Shown: positions 35,283 to 44,890, counted from the first letter of the stretch. The stretch: 49,410 nt of DNA from Calditrichota bacterium (GCA_018644935.1 JABGPL010000024.1:1-49410), one strand, 5' to 3'. The notes: generated by a model not told the origin, from the letters alone. Numbers and translations: made by a program.

Positions 35283-37652
35283 ATGTCCTACAAAATCCTG
35301 AATACTCGTGTTCCACGGGTCGATGCCGTTGACAAAGCGACCGGAAAAGCTGTTTATACTGATGACCTGAAACGCCCCGGAATGCTTCGCTGCGCAATCC
35401 TCCACAGCCCACTTGCCCACGGAAAAATCCTTAAAATCGACACCTCAAAAGCGATGGCTCTTCCCGGAGTCAAGGCTATTATAACCGGGAAGGAAGCCGG
35501 AACCGTCAAATATGGAGTTTCTCCCGCTCGGTATGACGAAAATGTTCTCTGTCTTGATAAAGTCCGCTATGTTGGCGATGAGATTGCTGCGGTTGCTGCA
35601 ATTGACCAGGACACTGCTCTCGAAGCTGTCTCGCTGATCGAGGTTGACTTTGAAGAGATTCCTCCTGTCCTCGACGGATTTAATGCCATGGAGGAGGGAC
35701 TTCCCCAGCTTCACGAGAAATATAAGAAAAATAAATGCGCTGAAGTACACTGGGATTTTGGGGATTGTGACGCTGCCGAGAAGGAATGCGATTACATCCG
35801 TACCGACAAAATGATGTCAAAGATGCAGGATGGTGCATTTATCGAACCGCAATCTATTCTCTCCGAGTTTGATAGTGCCGGCAGGCTGACGATGTACAGC
35901 TCAACGCAAGCACCTCACTACGTTCAGCGTACAATAGCGATGGCGCTCGAACTACCACTTGAGAAAGTTCGAGTGGTAAAACCCGCTGTAGGTGGTGGAT
36001 TTGGTCCGAAAGCTTCGTGCTCGACGGCAGAGTTGTGTGTATGCAAACTCGCTCAGATTACGGGCAAGCCCGTCAAAATGACCTTCGACCGTGAACAGGT
36101 TTTTCTCCATTCTCGGGCGAGACATCAGTTCTGGCATGAGATGACAACAGGCGTCAAGAAGGATGGGACAATAATGTTCCTGCGTCATAAATGTACTCTG
36201 GATGGAGGGGCATATGCCAGCTTCGGAATTGCAACGATTTATTACGCTGGATCTCTGCTCGGTGGTCCGTATAGGCTGAAGAACATGAAGTATGATGGTT
36301 ACCGGGTTGTGACCAATAAACCAACTTGCGGAGCTCAACGCGGGCATGGCGCGGTTATCGCAAGAGCATTGTTTGAAACGCAACTGGATAAAATCGCTGA
36401 GGAAATCGGGATGGACCCGGTTGAAATGAGGTTGAAAAACGTAATGGAATCGGGTGAGACCACCTGCAACGAGCTATACATGTCCAGCCTCGGAATGCGG
36501 GAGTGTCTTGAAGCCGTCCGGGAAGCGACCAATTGGAACGATGTCTGGAAGGAAACCCGGATTCCCGGCAAGGTTAAAGCTGGAGCAAAAAAGGCAAAAG
36601 GAATCGGCTCATCCTGCGGATTTTTTGTTTCTGGTGCTGGCTATTCCATCTACCGTTCTGACACTTATCATGCGACGGTGTTGGCGCATCTCAATGAAAT
36701 TGGTGGTTCTGTTCTCGTTCAGTCCGGGGCTGCCGATATCGGTCAAGGCTGCGATACAGTTCTGGCGATGATTACGGCTGAGGTACTGGGGATTCCAATG
36801 GATGACGTTAAAGCTGTCACAGGTGACAGCGAGCTATCGGTTGACCTCGGTGCATATTCGAGCCGGACAACGCTGATGATGGGACATGCAGCCAAAGAAG
36901 CAGCCGAATCAGTCCGAGACCAGATTTTTCGCGCAATAGCCAAACGTTCCGGCACTCCATTTGAAGATTTGTACATGGACGAAGGTTTCGTCAAGAGCAA
37001 ATCCGGAAAGATCGAATTTGCCGATATGCGTGAAGAATTTATGCACGAACATCGCGGTTTTACCGACCGACAGGATTCTGAATTCCTGACCTTCAAAGAG
37101 GCATCCCGCATGGCGTTTCTCGAGAGTGGGACAATAGTCGGGACGGGAAAATACAAGCCACCAAAGCTCGGAGGGTCGTTCAAGGGTGCAGCCGTTGGAA
37201 CATCCCCGGCTTTCGGATGTTCAGCCCAGATTGCCGAGGTTGAAGTCGATCTTGAAACAGGTGAAGTAGACGTTAAGAAGGTCACCGGAGCACATGACTG
37301 TGGTTTTGCGATAAATCGTACTCAGGTTGAAGGGCAGATGCAGGGCTCAATCTCAATGGGCATGGGCGAAGCGCTAATGGAGGAAATCCTCTATGACGAC
37401 AAAGGTAACGTGATCAACACCAACCTTGCTGAGTATAAAATCCCGACATCGCTCGATATGCCTGAGCTGGATTCAATAATCATTGAAACAAACGAACCGA
37501 ACGGACCGTATGGTGCCAAAGAGGTCGGTGAGGGTGCGATTATGCCAACAATTCCGGCGATACTGAATGCAATTTATAATGCAACAGGTGTTCGAGTCAC
37601 AGAGTTGCCGGCGACACCAGAACGGATAGCGATGATGGTTAGGGAAGGTTAA
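35283..37652 (+). CDS. Xanthine dehydrogenase family molybdopterin-binding subunit
   Basis: 789 residues from ATG 35283 (MSYKILNTRVPRVDAVDKATGK, the usual family N-terminus). ATG 35259 is possible; the open frame reaching 35130 includes a repeat hairpin and is excluded. Family motifs: VRYVGDEIAAVAA, VVKPAVGGGFGPKA (cofactor loop), GGAYASFG, QRGHG, SGAADIGQGCDTV, GAYSSRTTLMMG, GAHDCGFAINRTQVEGQ, and the active-site Glu750 in GAKEVGEG. Such subunits hydroxylate or reduce aldehydes, purines or aromatic CoA esters with Mo-pterin; length and several motifs are near 4-hydroxybenzoyl-CoA reductase alpha, but this is not decisive. The FAD and 2Fe-2S partner genes are absent from the neighbourhood, so it is an orphan large subunit here. 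Confidence 0.9.
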   Translation: MSYKILNTRVPRVDAVDKATGKAVYTDDLKRPGMLRCAILHSPLAHGKILKIDTSKAMALPGVKAIITGKEAGTVKYGVSPARYDENVLCLDKVRYVGDEIAAVAAIDQDTALEAVSLIEVDFEEIPPVLDGFNAMEEGLPQLHEKYKKNKCAEVHWDFGDCDAAEKECDYIRTDKMMSKMQDGAFIEPQSILSEFDSAGRLTMYSSTQAPHYVQRTIAMALELPLEKVRVVKPAVGGGFGPKASCSTAELCVCKLAQITGKPVKMTFDREQVFLHSRARHQFWHEMTTGVKKDGTIMFLRHKCTLDGGAYASFGIATIYYAGSLLGGPYRLKNMKYDGYRVVTNKPTCGAQRGHGAVIARALFETQLDKIAEEIGMDPVEMRLKNVMESGETTCNELYMSSLGMRECLEAVREATNWNDVWKETRIPGKVKAGAKKAKGIGSSCGFFVSGAGYSIYRSDTYHATVLAHLNEIGGSVLVQSGAADIGQGCDTVLAMITAEVLGIPMDDVKAVTGDSELSVDLGAYSSRTTLMMGHAAKEAAESVRDQIFRAIAKRSGTPFEDLYMDEGFVKSKSGKIEFADMREEFMHEHRGFTDRQDSEFLTFKEASRMAFLESGTIVGTGKYKPPKLGGSFKGAAVGTSPAFGCSAQIAEVEVDLETGEVDVKKVTGAHDCGFAINRTQVEGQMQGSISMGMGEALMEEILYDDKGNVINTNLAEYKIPTSLDMPELDSIIIETNEPNGPYGAKEVGEGAIMPTIPAILNAIYNATGVRVTELPATPERIAMMVREG

Positions 37653-37749
37653 GTCGTGATAGTAGTGTAAGCGTCCCCGCCTGCGATTCGCAGAGCGAAT
37701 TCCCTCGGTCCCACGCAGGACTGTCTGTCTAGCCATGTTCAGAGGACCG

Positions 37750-37807
37750 AGTTTAGAGTACAGGCTTTAGCCTGCGGTTTTCAGCCTGAAGGTTGTACTC
37801 TGAACTT
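37750..37807. repeat. Imperfect inverted repeat of about 25-base arms
   Basis: AGTTTAGAGTACAGGCTTTA (37750-37769) mirrors AAGTTCAGAGTACAACCTTC read on the minus strand from 37807. The left arm carries the hairpin CAGGCT-TT-AGCCTG at 37761-37774. A further hairpin, CTGCGA-T-TCGCAG, lies at 37681-37693. Both lie between the molybdopterin-subunit gene and dinG and may end the former transcript. Confidence 0.65.
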
Positions 37808-37891
37808 AATGTAGGCAAGAACGCCTTTGCTACTTGATATCTCCGTCAATCAGCTGGATCGTCACTACATTTCAGAAAATAAAGAAATTAA

Positions 37892-40777
37892 ATGCCTGAG
37901 ACTCCAAAAAACATCCCAAATCCATCCCTATGGCAGCGGCTGAATCTTGAAGAATTTGTCGCAATTGACCTCGAAACCACTGGTCTCGATTTTGGTCTTG
38001 ACTCCATAACCGAGCTTGGGGCAGTTCGGTTTCGTGAAGGGGTTGAGGTTGAAAGGTACAGCCAGTTAGTAAATCCCGGGAAAAAGCTCAGCAAGGAAAT
38101 TTCCGAACTAACCGGGATTACCAACGAAGATTTGAAAGATGCACCCCGCTTAGATGAAGTTGCCGAAGAATTTATTGAGTTTGTAGGAGATTCTGACATC
38201 GTCGGGCAGAATTTTTATTTTGACTTAAACTTCCTCGAATCAGCCAGACCAACATCCAAGCACTTCAAGACAGCTCGAACTATGCCGATTAGTCATGATA
38301 CCAGAATTGCGGCACGTTTCCTGACACCATGTAATGACGGATTTGGGCTGGCGAAACTATGCGAACGTTACAAGGTCATTAACCGCAGTCACCATCGGGC
38401 AACAGACGACGCTGCGGCGACTGGTGAAATTTTCGCGATACTTCTTCAGCATCTCGCAACTATTCCCCTTCCCGAGATAGCCGATGCAATGCGACTTGTC
38501 GCAGGAACTGCATCTCCTCTGGCGAATACCATGCGCTGCGTTCACTCAGCTATTTCATCCGGATACATCTCAACCAAAAAACCTCCGAATCCCCTTGAAG
38601 GATTACCGGATAATCCACAGAATTTCTATTCAGTCAAAGGCATCGCAAGACCTGACACACCAGCCACCGACCAACAGATAGTTCGACTCTTCCACGAGAT
38701 GGACAGGTTTGAAAGTGTGATGAGCGGTTATGAGGTCAGGCAGGAACAGGTTGATATGGCAGTGCAGTGTGCCGGAGCTCTGCGAGATAGCCAACTGCTG
38801 GTTGTCGAAGCTGGAACAGGTGTCGGGAAGTCGATGGGGTATTTGATACCTGCACTCTTAACCGGAAAGCGGATCATCGTTTCGACACATACGAAAAACC
38901 TGCAGGACCAGCTCTTCAACAACGAAATTCCCCGTCTCGGAGCGTTGTTCAAGTTTGGGTTCAATGTCGCCTTGCTAAAGGGGCGCCGCAATTACCTGTG
39001 CCGCACAAAATGGCTGAATTGGATACTCGACCCGGAACGTCATGGGGCAACGGCATACCTCAGAGAATCGGCAGCGATTATAGTCAGGTGGGTTAATGCG
39101 ACCTTGACCGGGGACTTAAGCGAGTTGAGCGCGGTTTATGAATCGGGGACTTTCTTCCAGCAAATAGCGTCCGAACCTGGATTCTGTACCGGAAATTCCT
39201 GCAAAGGTGACTGCCCGTTAAGCAACATCAGGAAAAAAGCCCTCAAAGCCGACATCGTAGTTGTCAATCATAGTTTGGTTCTTTCCGATTTGACCAGCGA
39301 AGGCAACCTCCTCGGTGGTGATGATGAGATGCGGGTGATCTTCGATGAGGCTCACCACCTCGAAGAAGTCGCCACAGATCAATTTGGGACAGAGCTCTCT
39401 TCCCCGCTGCTCAAGAATCTATTTGACCGGATAGGGAGGATGTGTTCAAGAAAGAGTGACCTCTGGAGGTCGCTCGCTGCGGATAAGGTTCTTGAACGAC
39501 TTGTTTCCCCGCTCGAAAAGATTGCGGACACCATCGAAGAACTTCGACAATCTGCGAACTCCCTTTTTGAAACGGCAAACGTTCAACTCAGAGTCAAAAT
39601 TGCATATAATGCGACATACACAACACCATTCTCATACAAGCAGGGAGACAAATTACACGTAGGTCTGATGGGTGCTGGAGAATCTCTGCTGAATGGGCTC
39701 AGTGCAACTACTAAAGCACTTGGCAGGACTCGTGAGAAGATTGTGGATGAGATGGATGAAGTGTTTCCTACTCAAGTACTACAGGAAATGCAGGCTGTTT
39801 TGAATATGGCAGGGAGCATCACTGAGGCTCTGTTCCACTCAATGAACCCGGAAGATGAGAACCGGGTTTACTGGGTGGAGGTGCCTGCTGAGATGAACAA
39901 GCCGGTCTGGATCAGATCCGCACCTCTCGAGATAGCCGATATGCTGATTGATGGGTTATGGCAAAAGCTGGATTCCGCGTTGCTGACCTCTGCAACACTC
40001 GCGACTACTAACACAGCTTCGGGATTTACCCATATTCTGAAGAGCCTGGGATTGAACCAATTCCCGCCGGAGAGGGTGAGAACTTCTATCTTCGGGTCGC
40101 CTTTTGATTATGCAAACAACTGTCTCGTTGGTTATCCGACCTTTTTTCCTTCTCCTTCCGATCTACCCGCAGATCACATGACAGCCGTAAGTAATATGTG
40201 TGCTGAAATCGCAATGCGTCATAAAACCGGTATGCTGGTTCTTTTCACGTCTTATAAGGCGTTACGACAGGTAGAGCGGGATTTGAAAAAGATTCTGCTT
40301 GGTAAGGATATTGAAATACTTGTTCAGCGCGGAGGGCGAAACCGGGATATGCTCATCCGGAGACTTCGCAGTGCAAATGGCAAAGCTATTCTGCTTGGCA
40401 CTGACTCATTCTGGGAGGGCATAGACGTTCCCGGACCAGCATTGCAGGTTGTGGTAATTCCCAAGCTCCCATTTGCCGTGCCCAACGATCCTATTGTTGC
40501 CGCCCGGATTAACAAGTTGCGCCGGGAAGGTGGCAATCCGTTTATGGAATATCAGCTTCCCAATGCAGTTTTAAAAGTTCGGCAGGGAGCAGGAAGGTTG
40601 ATCAGGACAGTCACGGATCGTGGTGTAATTCTCATGCTCGACGCTCGGATTCTCACAAAACGCTACGGCGACATTTTCTACAGGACATTGCCTGGAAAGG
40701 CGAGTCAGTTTGAGAACACAGAATCGCTCCTCGAAGCGATGGATGCATACATTTCAGATAACACAACTGATGAATAA
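37892..40777 (+). CDS. dinG: DnaQ-like 3'-5' exonuclease fused to DinG-type Fe-S helicase
   Basis: 961 residues. The N-terminal exonuclease domain has FVAIDLETTGLDFGLDSITE (Exo I), IVGQNFYFDLNFL (Exo II) and HHRATDDAAATGEIF (Exo III with H-x4-D). The helicase domain follows: Walker A VVEAGTGVGKSMGYLIPAL (about 308-320), candidate Fe-S cysteines in RRNYLCRTK, GFCTGNSCKGDCPLS, DEAH box VIFDEAHHLEEVA (about 485), LLTSATL, VLFTSYKALRQV, GTDSFWEGIDVPGPALQ and the arginine motif RQGAGRLIRTVTDRG. DinG unwinds D-loops, R-loops and G-quadruplexes during repair. Exonuclease-DinG fusions are known from Firmicutes; here both the exonuclease residues and four cysteines are kept. ATG 37892; no strong Shine-Dalgarno. 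Confidence 0.93.
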   Translation: MPETPKNIPNPSLWQRLNLEEFVAIDLETTGLDFGLDSITELGAVRFREGVEVERYSQLVNPGKKLSKEISELTGITNEDLKDAPRLDEVAEEFIEFVGDSDIVGQNFYFDLNFLESARPTSKHFKTARTMPISHDTRIAARFLTPCNDGFGLAKLCERYKVINRSHHRATDDAAATGEIFAILLQHLATIPLPEIADAMRLVAGTASPLANTMRCVHSAISSGYISTKKPPNPLEGLPDNPQNFYSVKGIARPDTPATDQQIVRLFHEMDRFESVMSGYEVRQEQVDMAVQCAGALRDSQLLVVEAGTGVGKSMGYLIPALLTGKRIIVSTHTKNLQDQLFNNEIPRLGALFKFGFNVALLKGRRNYLCRTKWLNWILDPERHGATAYLRESAAIIVRWVNATLTGDLSELSAVYESGTFFQQIASEPGFCTGNSCKGDCPLSNIRKKALKADIVVVNHSLVLSDLTSEGNLLGGDDEMRVIFDEAHHLEEVATDQFGTELSSPLLKNLFDRIGRMCSRKSDLWRSLAADKVLERLVSPLEKIADTIEELRQSANSLFETANVQLRVKIAYNATYTTPFSYKQGDKLHVGLMGAGESLLNGLSATTKALGRTREKIVDEMDEVFPTQVLQEMQAVLNMAGSITEALFHSMNPEDENRVYWVEVPAEMNKPVWIRSAPLEIADMLIDGLWQKLDSALLTSATLATTNTASGFTHILKSLGLNQFPPERVRTSIFGSPFDYANNCLVGYPTFFPSPSDLPADHMTAVSNMCAEIAMRHKTGMLVLFTSYKALRQVERDLKKILLGKDIEILVQRGGRNRDMLIRRLRSANGKAILLGTDSFWEGIDVPGPALQVVVIPKLPFAVPNDPIVAARINKLRREGGNPFMEYQLPNAVLKVRQGAGRLIRTVTDRGVILMLDARILTKRYGDIFYRTLPGKASQFENTESLLEAMDAYISDNTTDE

Positions 40778-40798
40778 AGCTACCTGACAAATCAAAAA

Positions 40799-43219
40799 AT
40801 GAATTGCAATTCTCCCAAACCAATTAGATCTGAACGAATTCTCAGGACACTTCCGTCCGTTTCATTTCTTATTTTTATTTGTGCACTCCTTCTTTCCGGA
40901 TGTTCAGATAAATCAGTAGAAAAAATATCTTCAAAATTGATAAATAGTCTTGCGGACACTATCTACGCGGGTGAAGATCGCTTAGTTCTGCTGACAGATG
41001 GCACCGGAGGCTATTATTACGGCGATGCCCTGAAAGCAGCGGATGAGAGTTGCTATGGTTACAGTCACAAGGAATATCGACTGCTATCCGGGTGGGGTGT
41101 GTCAACTCTGGCAGGCGAGCCAATCAATGGGAATGTCTCATTTACAATTGCAGATCCCAGTTGGGTTGAAAGGCATTATGAAGGTGGGTTAGTCGAGCGA
41201 ACCGATATGCCTCATGGTAGATCAGGCATTTATATCGACTTAAAAAGGGACAATTCGGATGGATTCATCTTTCGTCCCCTTGCGGACTTCAGACATTTCG
41301 AACTTATCGAAAATGCCCGGTATGTATCCAGATGGGATGAAGAATTCCACACACTTTCTTTCGCCAGGGAAGATGGATATGCCGGCTGGGTTGCAATTGC
41401 TTGCCCGAAAAATGTTAGCTATCGAGAGTTTGAGCTAACGGAGCCACGTCAATACAGAGTCAGCGAGCTTAAGGGCAGACCTGGTGCAGCTATATTATGG
41501 TCACCGGGAGAATTTCAGGTTGGATCTGCTTCAGCTACTTTTGCCGTCGGGTATGGGAAGGATAGGTATGCAGCTGAGGAAAACGCCCGGTTCCTCATGA
41601 GCAATCAGGATCAGCTGCGCTCAGAGAGAGATGTGTGGCTCGCGGGTATACTAAAAAAAGTTCATATAACATGCAATGATCAAGAGTTTATGCGTGCCTT
41701 CAGCTGGGCGAGATTAACTCTGGCAAAGATGATTTACAAAACGGAGACCACTGATACATTTCTGTTGACCGGCATACCGGAAAGCCCGTATCCAGATGGC
41801 TGGTTCACCTGTCTGACTTTGCCTGGATTAGTAGCCTCGGGAATTGATCGGGATGTTTCCGTGGATGTCTTTAATAGTATTTTAAAACATCAAAATACAA
41901 ACGAATTCTCACAAGAATTCGGCATGTACCCCGGTCAAATCCGGGATGAACGCACGGAATATCAAATACCGGAGATTGCGGGATTGGCGGTCCTTGCTTA
42001 TCAGAAGATCTTTCCGGTAGATTCCGACACAGTCTATGCTGACAAGTTTGCGACATCAATTGCAAAGTCATTGCTCGGTACAATGAAATACCGTCTGCAA
42101 CATGGACTGGCAAGTTCAGATAAACATCAGAATTTCCTGGGAGATTCCCCTGCTGCTGTAGACAGGTCCGGAGCAACGATTGAAACTCAGGTACTGTTAC
42201 AGAAAGTCAGGGAATTTATAAAAAAGTATCCGCGATTAGATAGCATCCCAGTTGACATTCCGGTCTCGCTGATAAAAGGTGCGGGAGGATTAGAAAGGCG
42301 AACCTTGGATGCCCCACTGGTCACTGTGGGTGGTGCAGGAGAGTTTGATGTGCCGTTATTGTTTGAGACTGCCTTGTCACCGTTCAGGATGCGGAAGGAC
42401 AAATTCTGGGCGGATCGTTTGATTTTTCCAGATGAAGGCGATACTATTATCCACCCTTATCCATCCTATGATAGCCGGATTTCAATGATGCTGGCGTTGG
42501 ACTTTTATGATTCCGGTAATCATAAAAGAGCTAAAGAAGCCTATAAATATGCAGTCGACCAGGAACTCTTCGGTGATGTCGGTTTCCGCACAATGTCGCC
42601 TTTTGAGGATGATTACCAATCCTCACATGCCTATCGTGAGCACAATTCACCCCGGGGTACAAAATCGAAAGGTGATGTTCTCGTTTGGTCTGATGGAGTG
42701 CTGGGCAATATCCTGGCGAATGCCGAACAACTCGATAGTTTGTGGGCTCTAATGGACAGGATGAATCACAGGGTTTTACATCAGGGATTGACGGGTGCTC
42801 TGCCAGAAGCCGAAAATGCCGAAACAGTTGACATCCTCCGCAACATCGTCGGGAGTTCTGTATTTGTGACCTCGACTGCTGAATATGTGAGATTAGTTTC
42901 CGAACACATTCTCGGTATTGAATCCGTTTCGGGTGCATACATGACATTCAGACCCCGCTTCCCACAACATTGGGGAGAAACCAGGCTTGAGGTTAAACAT
43001 TCAGGTGGAATGGTCATCATCGAGCGGGACGAAAAAGGAATATTCAGAGTCAGCCAACACCACATCGAGCCTCATTTACAACTTGCACTTGAAGTATCAC
43101 CAGAGCCCGGAATGCGCGCTCTGGGCTCTGTAAGGTTGTACCCGGATGAAGAGGCAGAAATTGAATTCGTACTAACGAAAAACGGACGCTACTCACCAAA
43201 GATCAGGAAAGACATATAA
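40799..43219 (+). CDS. Lipoprotein related to amylo-alpha-1,6-glucosidase (glycogen debranching-type)
   Basis: 806 residues. A charged N-tail and hydrophobic stretch end in the lipobox LLLSGC, with lipidation expected at Cys35, so the enzyme is membrane-anchored outside the cytoplasm. An N-terminal beta-domain (about 50-290: LTDGTGGYYYGD, YRLLSGWGV) precedes an (alpha/alpha)6-type domain (about 300-740) with FSWARLTLAKMIY, YPDGWFTCLTLPGL, EFGMYPGQIRDERTEYQIPEI and TGALPEAENAET, resembling the GDE C-terminal (GH133-like) glucosidase fold. Catalytic acids cannot be assigned safely by eye, and the family is only likely. The stop overlaps the ROK kinase start by one base (TAATG), suggesting that freed sugar is phosphorylated by the next product. 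Confidence 0.75.
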   Translation: MNCNSPKPIRSERILRTLPSVSFLIFICALLLSGCSDKSVEKISSKLINSLADTIYAGEDRLVLLTDGTGGYYYGDALKAADESCYGYSHKEYRLLSGWGVSTLAGEPINGNVSFTIADPSWVERHYEGGLVERTDMPHGRSGIYIDLKRDNSDGFIFRPLADFRHFELIENARYVSRWDEEFHTLSFAREDGYAGWVAIACPKNVSYREFELTEPRQYRVSELKGRPGAAILWSPGEFQVGSASATFAVGYGKDRYAAEENARFLMSNQDQLRSERDVWLAGILKKVHITCNDQEFMRAFSWARLTLAKMIYKTETTDTFLLTGIPESPYPDGWFTCLTLPGLVASGIDRDVSVDVFNSILKHQNTNEFSQEFGMYPGQIRDERTEYQIPEIAGLAVLAYQKIFPVDSDTVYADKFATSIAKSLLGTMKYRLQHGLASSDKHQNFLGDSPAAVDRSGATIETQVLLQKVREFIKKYPRLDSIPVDIPVSLIKGAGGLERRTLDAPLVTVGGAGEFDVPLLFETALSPFRMRKDKFWADRLIFPDEGDTIIHPYPSYDSRISMMLALDFYDSGNHKRAKEAYKYAVDQELFGDVGFRTMSPFEDDYQSSHAYREHNSPRGTKSKGDVLVWSDGVLGNILANAEQLDSLWALMDRMNHRVLHQGLTGALPEAENAETVDILRNIVGSSVFVTSTAEYVRLVSEHILGIESVSGAYMTFRPRFPQHWGETRLEVKHSGGMVIIERDEKGIFRVSQHHIEPHLQLALEVSPEPGMRALGSVRLYPDEEAEIEFVLTKNGRYSPKIRKDI

Positions 43220-44136
43220 TGGCAGTTACTATCGGAATAGATCTGGGCGGTTCGAGGATCAAAGGCGGGATCATTGAGCAGGATGGTACGCTGCGAAATT
43301 CAATGATGGCAAAAACACGCATTTCCTTCGGATATGATGCTCTTGTAACACAACTCGCCGAGTTGATAGAGCAGTTAAGATTCTGCGCCAAAGATCGGCT
43401 GGAAGGTATCGGAATCGGGATTCCAGGTTTAATAGACAACAATTCATTTAAAGTCATTAACTCGCAAAATATTGACATCCTGGACGGTCACGCAGTCGCC
43501 AGCGATCTGACCAGAAAAACCGGATTGCCGGTTGTGATGAGTAATGATGCGGATTGCATGGCAATCGGTGAAGGGTTGAGTGGTGCTGCAAAAGATGTCA
43601 AACATTACATTGCAGTAACCCTCGGAACTGGTGTTGGAGGTGCGATTGTAAGCAACGGAGTTTTAATACAGGGCGTTAATGGTGGAGGTGGTGAGATTGG
43701 ACACATGTCAATAGACATGAATGGTCCTGAATGTTCCTGTGGAGCACTGGGATGTCTTGAAGCGTACATTGGTCGTGAGGGGATCAGGCATTATGTGAAA
43801 GCCAGTTATCCCAAGTTAGTAGATACCAGCCTGAAAAAACTCTGTGAAATGGCAATTAAGGGAAATGAGAGCGCAGCAAACATTTATTGGCATATTGGTC
43901 ATTATCTCGGTATTGGCTTAGCAAGTCTCGTGAACATCTTTAACCCGCAGATAATTGTAGTAGGAGGTGGAATCGCCGGAGCCGGGGATCTACTGTTGAA
44001 GCCATTGGAAAATGAACTGAAGCTCCGCGCCCTAAATTCCTACGCAGAAAATATAGAAGTCAGAGCAGCCGAGCTGGGCAACTGGGCAGGTGTGGTAGGG
44101 GCAGGTTCTCTTGCATGGAAGAATGGGGCAAGATAA
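43219..44136 (+). CDS. ROK-family sugar kinase (glucokinase-like)
   Basis: 305 residues. ATP-binding IGIDLGGSRIKGGI, GIGIGIPGLID, catalytic-region VVMSNDADCMAIGEG, phosphate-binding VTLGTGVGGAIVSNG, and the ROK signature GEIGHMSID...CSCGALGCLEAY with zinc ligands His162, Cys172, Cys174 and Cys179. NPQIIVVGGGIAGAGDLLL closes the nucleotide site. Most such bacterial proteins phosphorylate glucose or N-acetyl amino sugars; glucose fits the adjacent glucosidase, to which it is translationally coupled (one-base overlap). No HTH is present, so it is an enzyme, not a ROK repressor. Confidence 0.93.
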   Translation: MAVTIGIDLGGSRIKGGIIEQDGTLRNSMMAKTRISFGYDALVTQLAELIEQLRFCAKDRLEGIGIGIPGLIDNNSFKVINSQNIDILDGHAVASDLTRKTGLPVVMSNDADCMAIGEGLSGAAKDVKHYIAVTLGTGVGGAIVSNGVLIQGVNGGGGEIGHMSIDMNGPECSCGALGCLEAYIGREGIRHYVKASYPKLVDTSLKKLCEMAIKGNESAANIYWHIGHYLGIGLASLVNIFNPQIIVVGGGIAGAGDLLLKPLENELKLRALNSYAENIEVRAAELGNWAGVVGAGSLAWKNGAR

Positions 44137-44210
44137 CTCCGGAGTAGCGAAGCTTGCTGCGCGTTGAAGTTTCGTCATGTGCCCAACCTGATGTAAACGC
44201 CCCCCCCACA

Positions 44211-44240
44211 CGTCATTCCTGCGAACGCAGGAATCCAGAG
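44211..44240 (+). repeat. GTCATTCCTGCG...GCAGGAATCC hairpin repeat, copy 1
   Basis: CGTCATTCCTGCGAACGCAG and onwards; stem ATTCCTGC/GCAGGAAT with loop GAAC. This is the widespread GTCATTCC-type intergenic element. Copies lie at 44902-44935 (same orientation, decayed) and 47251-47275 (inverted). Confidence 0.75.
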
Positions 44241-44382
44241 AACTTTTCTTTTCAGTGAAAAGTATTGGTATAACTTTTACGGTAATGTAAATACAATATT
44301 GATCTTAGATCGTTATTTTCGTGAATCGGGACATTATGTTTCAAATTCATATTAATCAAATACTCACAAAAGGGACTTTCAA

Positions 44383-44640
44383 ATGCCAATAATATCACGT
44401 TTCTTCGGAATAATAATTTTCATATTCTGGCGAGATCACAATCCTCCCCATTTTCATGCTAGATACGGCGATGACGAAGTGATTGTAGAAATCGAATCAG
44501 GTGTAGTTACTGGCAGAATGCCAAATCGAGCACTTGCATTAATCCAGGAATGGCGTATATTACATATTAAAGAGTTAATGGATAACTGGGCTCGAGCAGA
44601 GAAAAAAGAAAAACTCGAACGAATTCAACCATTGGAGTAA
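44383..44640 (+). CDS. DUF4160 domain protein (possible partner of a toxin-antitoxin-like pair)
   Basis: 85 residues, full-length DUF4160: MPIISRFFGIIIFIFWRDHNPPHFHARYGDDE, then a short beta strand pair and RALALIQEWRILHIKELMDNW. AAAGGGA precedes the ATG. The next gene, DUF2442, starts 4 bases after the stop. DUF4160-DUF2442 pairs recur in many genomes and are often proposed to be toxin-antitoxin modules; activity is not established. The pair is bracketed by direct copies of a dispersed repeat. Confidence 0.88.
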   Translation: MPIISRFFGIIIFIFWRDHNPPHFHARYGDDEVIVEIESGVVTGRMPNRALALIQEWRILHIKELMDNWARAEKKEKLERIQPLE

Positions 44641-44644
44641 TAAA

Positions 44645-44890
44645 ATGATTTTACATGTCCGTGAAGCAAAATATATCCGCGATTACATAGTCTGGTTGAA
44701 GTTCAACGATTCAGCCGAAGGTGAGGTTGACCTCGAGAAGGAATTGGAAGGAGAAGTGTTTGGTCCACTTAAGGACATCGAAGCCTTCAAATCCTTTATA
44801 GTTGATCCCGAATTACAAACCATAGTCTGGGAAAACGGAGCTGACCTCGCACCGGAATTTCTTTATGAAAACATGAAGGTTTTGGCGTAG
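44645..44890 (+). CDS. DUF2442 domain protein
   Basis: 81 residues: HVREAKYIRDYIVWLKFNDSAEGEVDLEKELEGEVFGPLKD...FKSFIVDPELQTIVWENGADLAPEFLYE, the typical DUF2442 pattern. Small, acidic and co-transcribed with the DUF4160 gene, consistent with an antitoxin-like partner in structure, though untested. Confidence 0.88.
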   Translation: MILHVREAKYIRDYIVWLKFNDSAEGEVDLEKELEGEVFGPLKDIEAFKSFIVDPELQTIVWENGADLAPEFLYENMKVLA

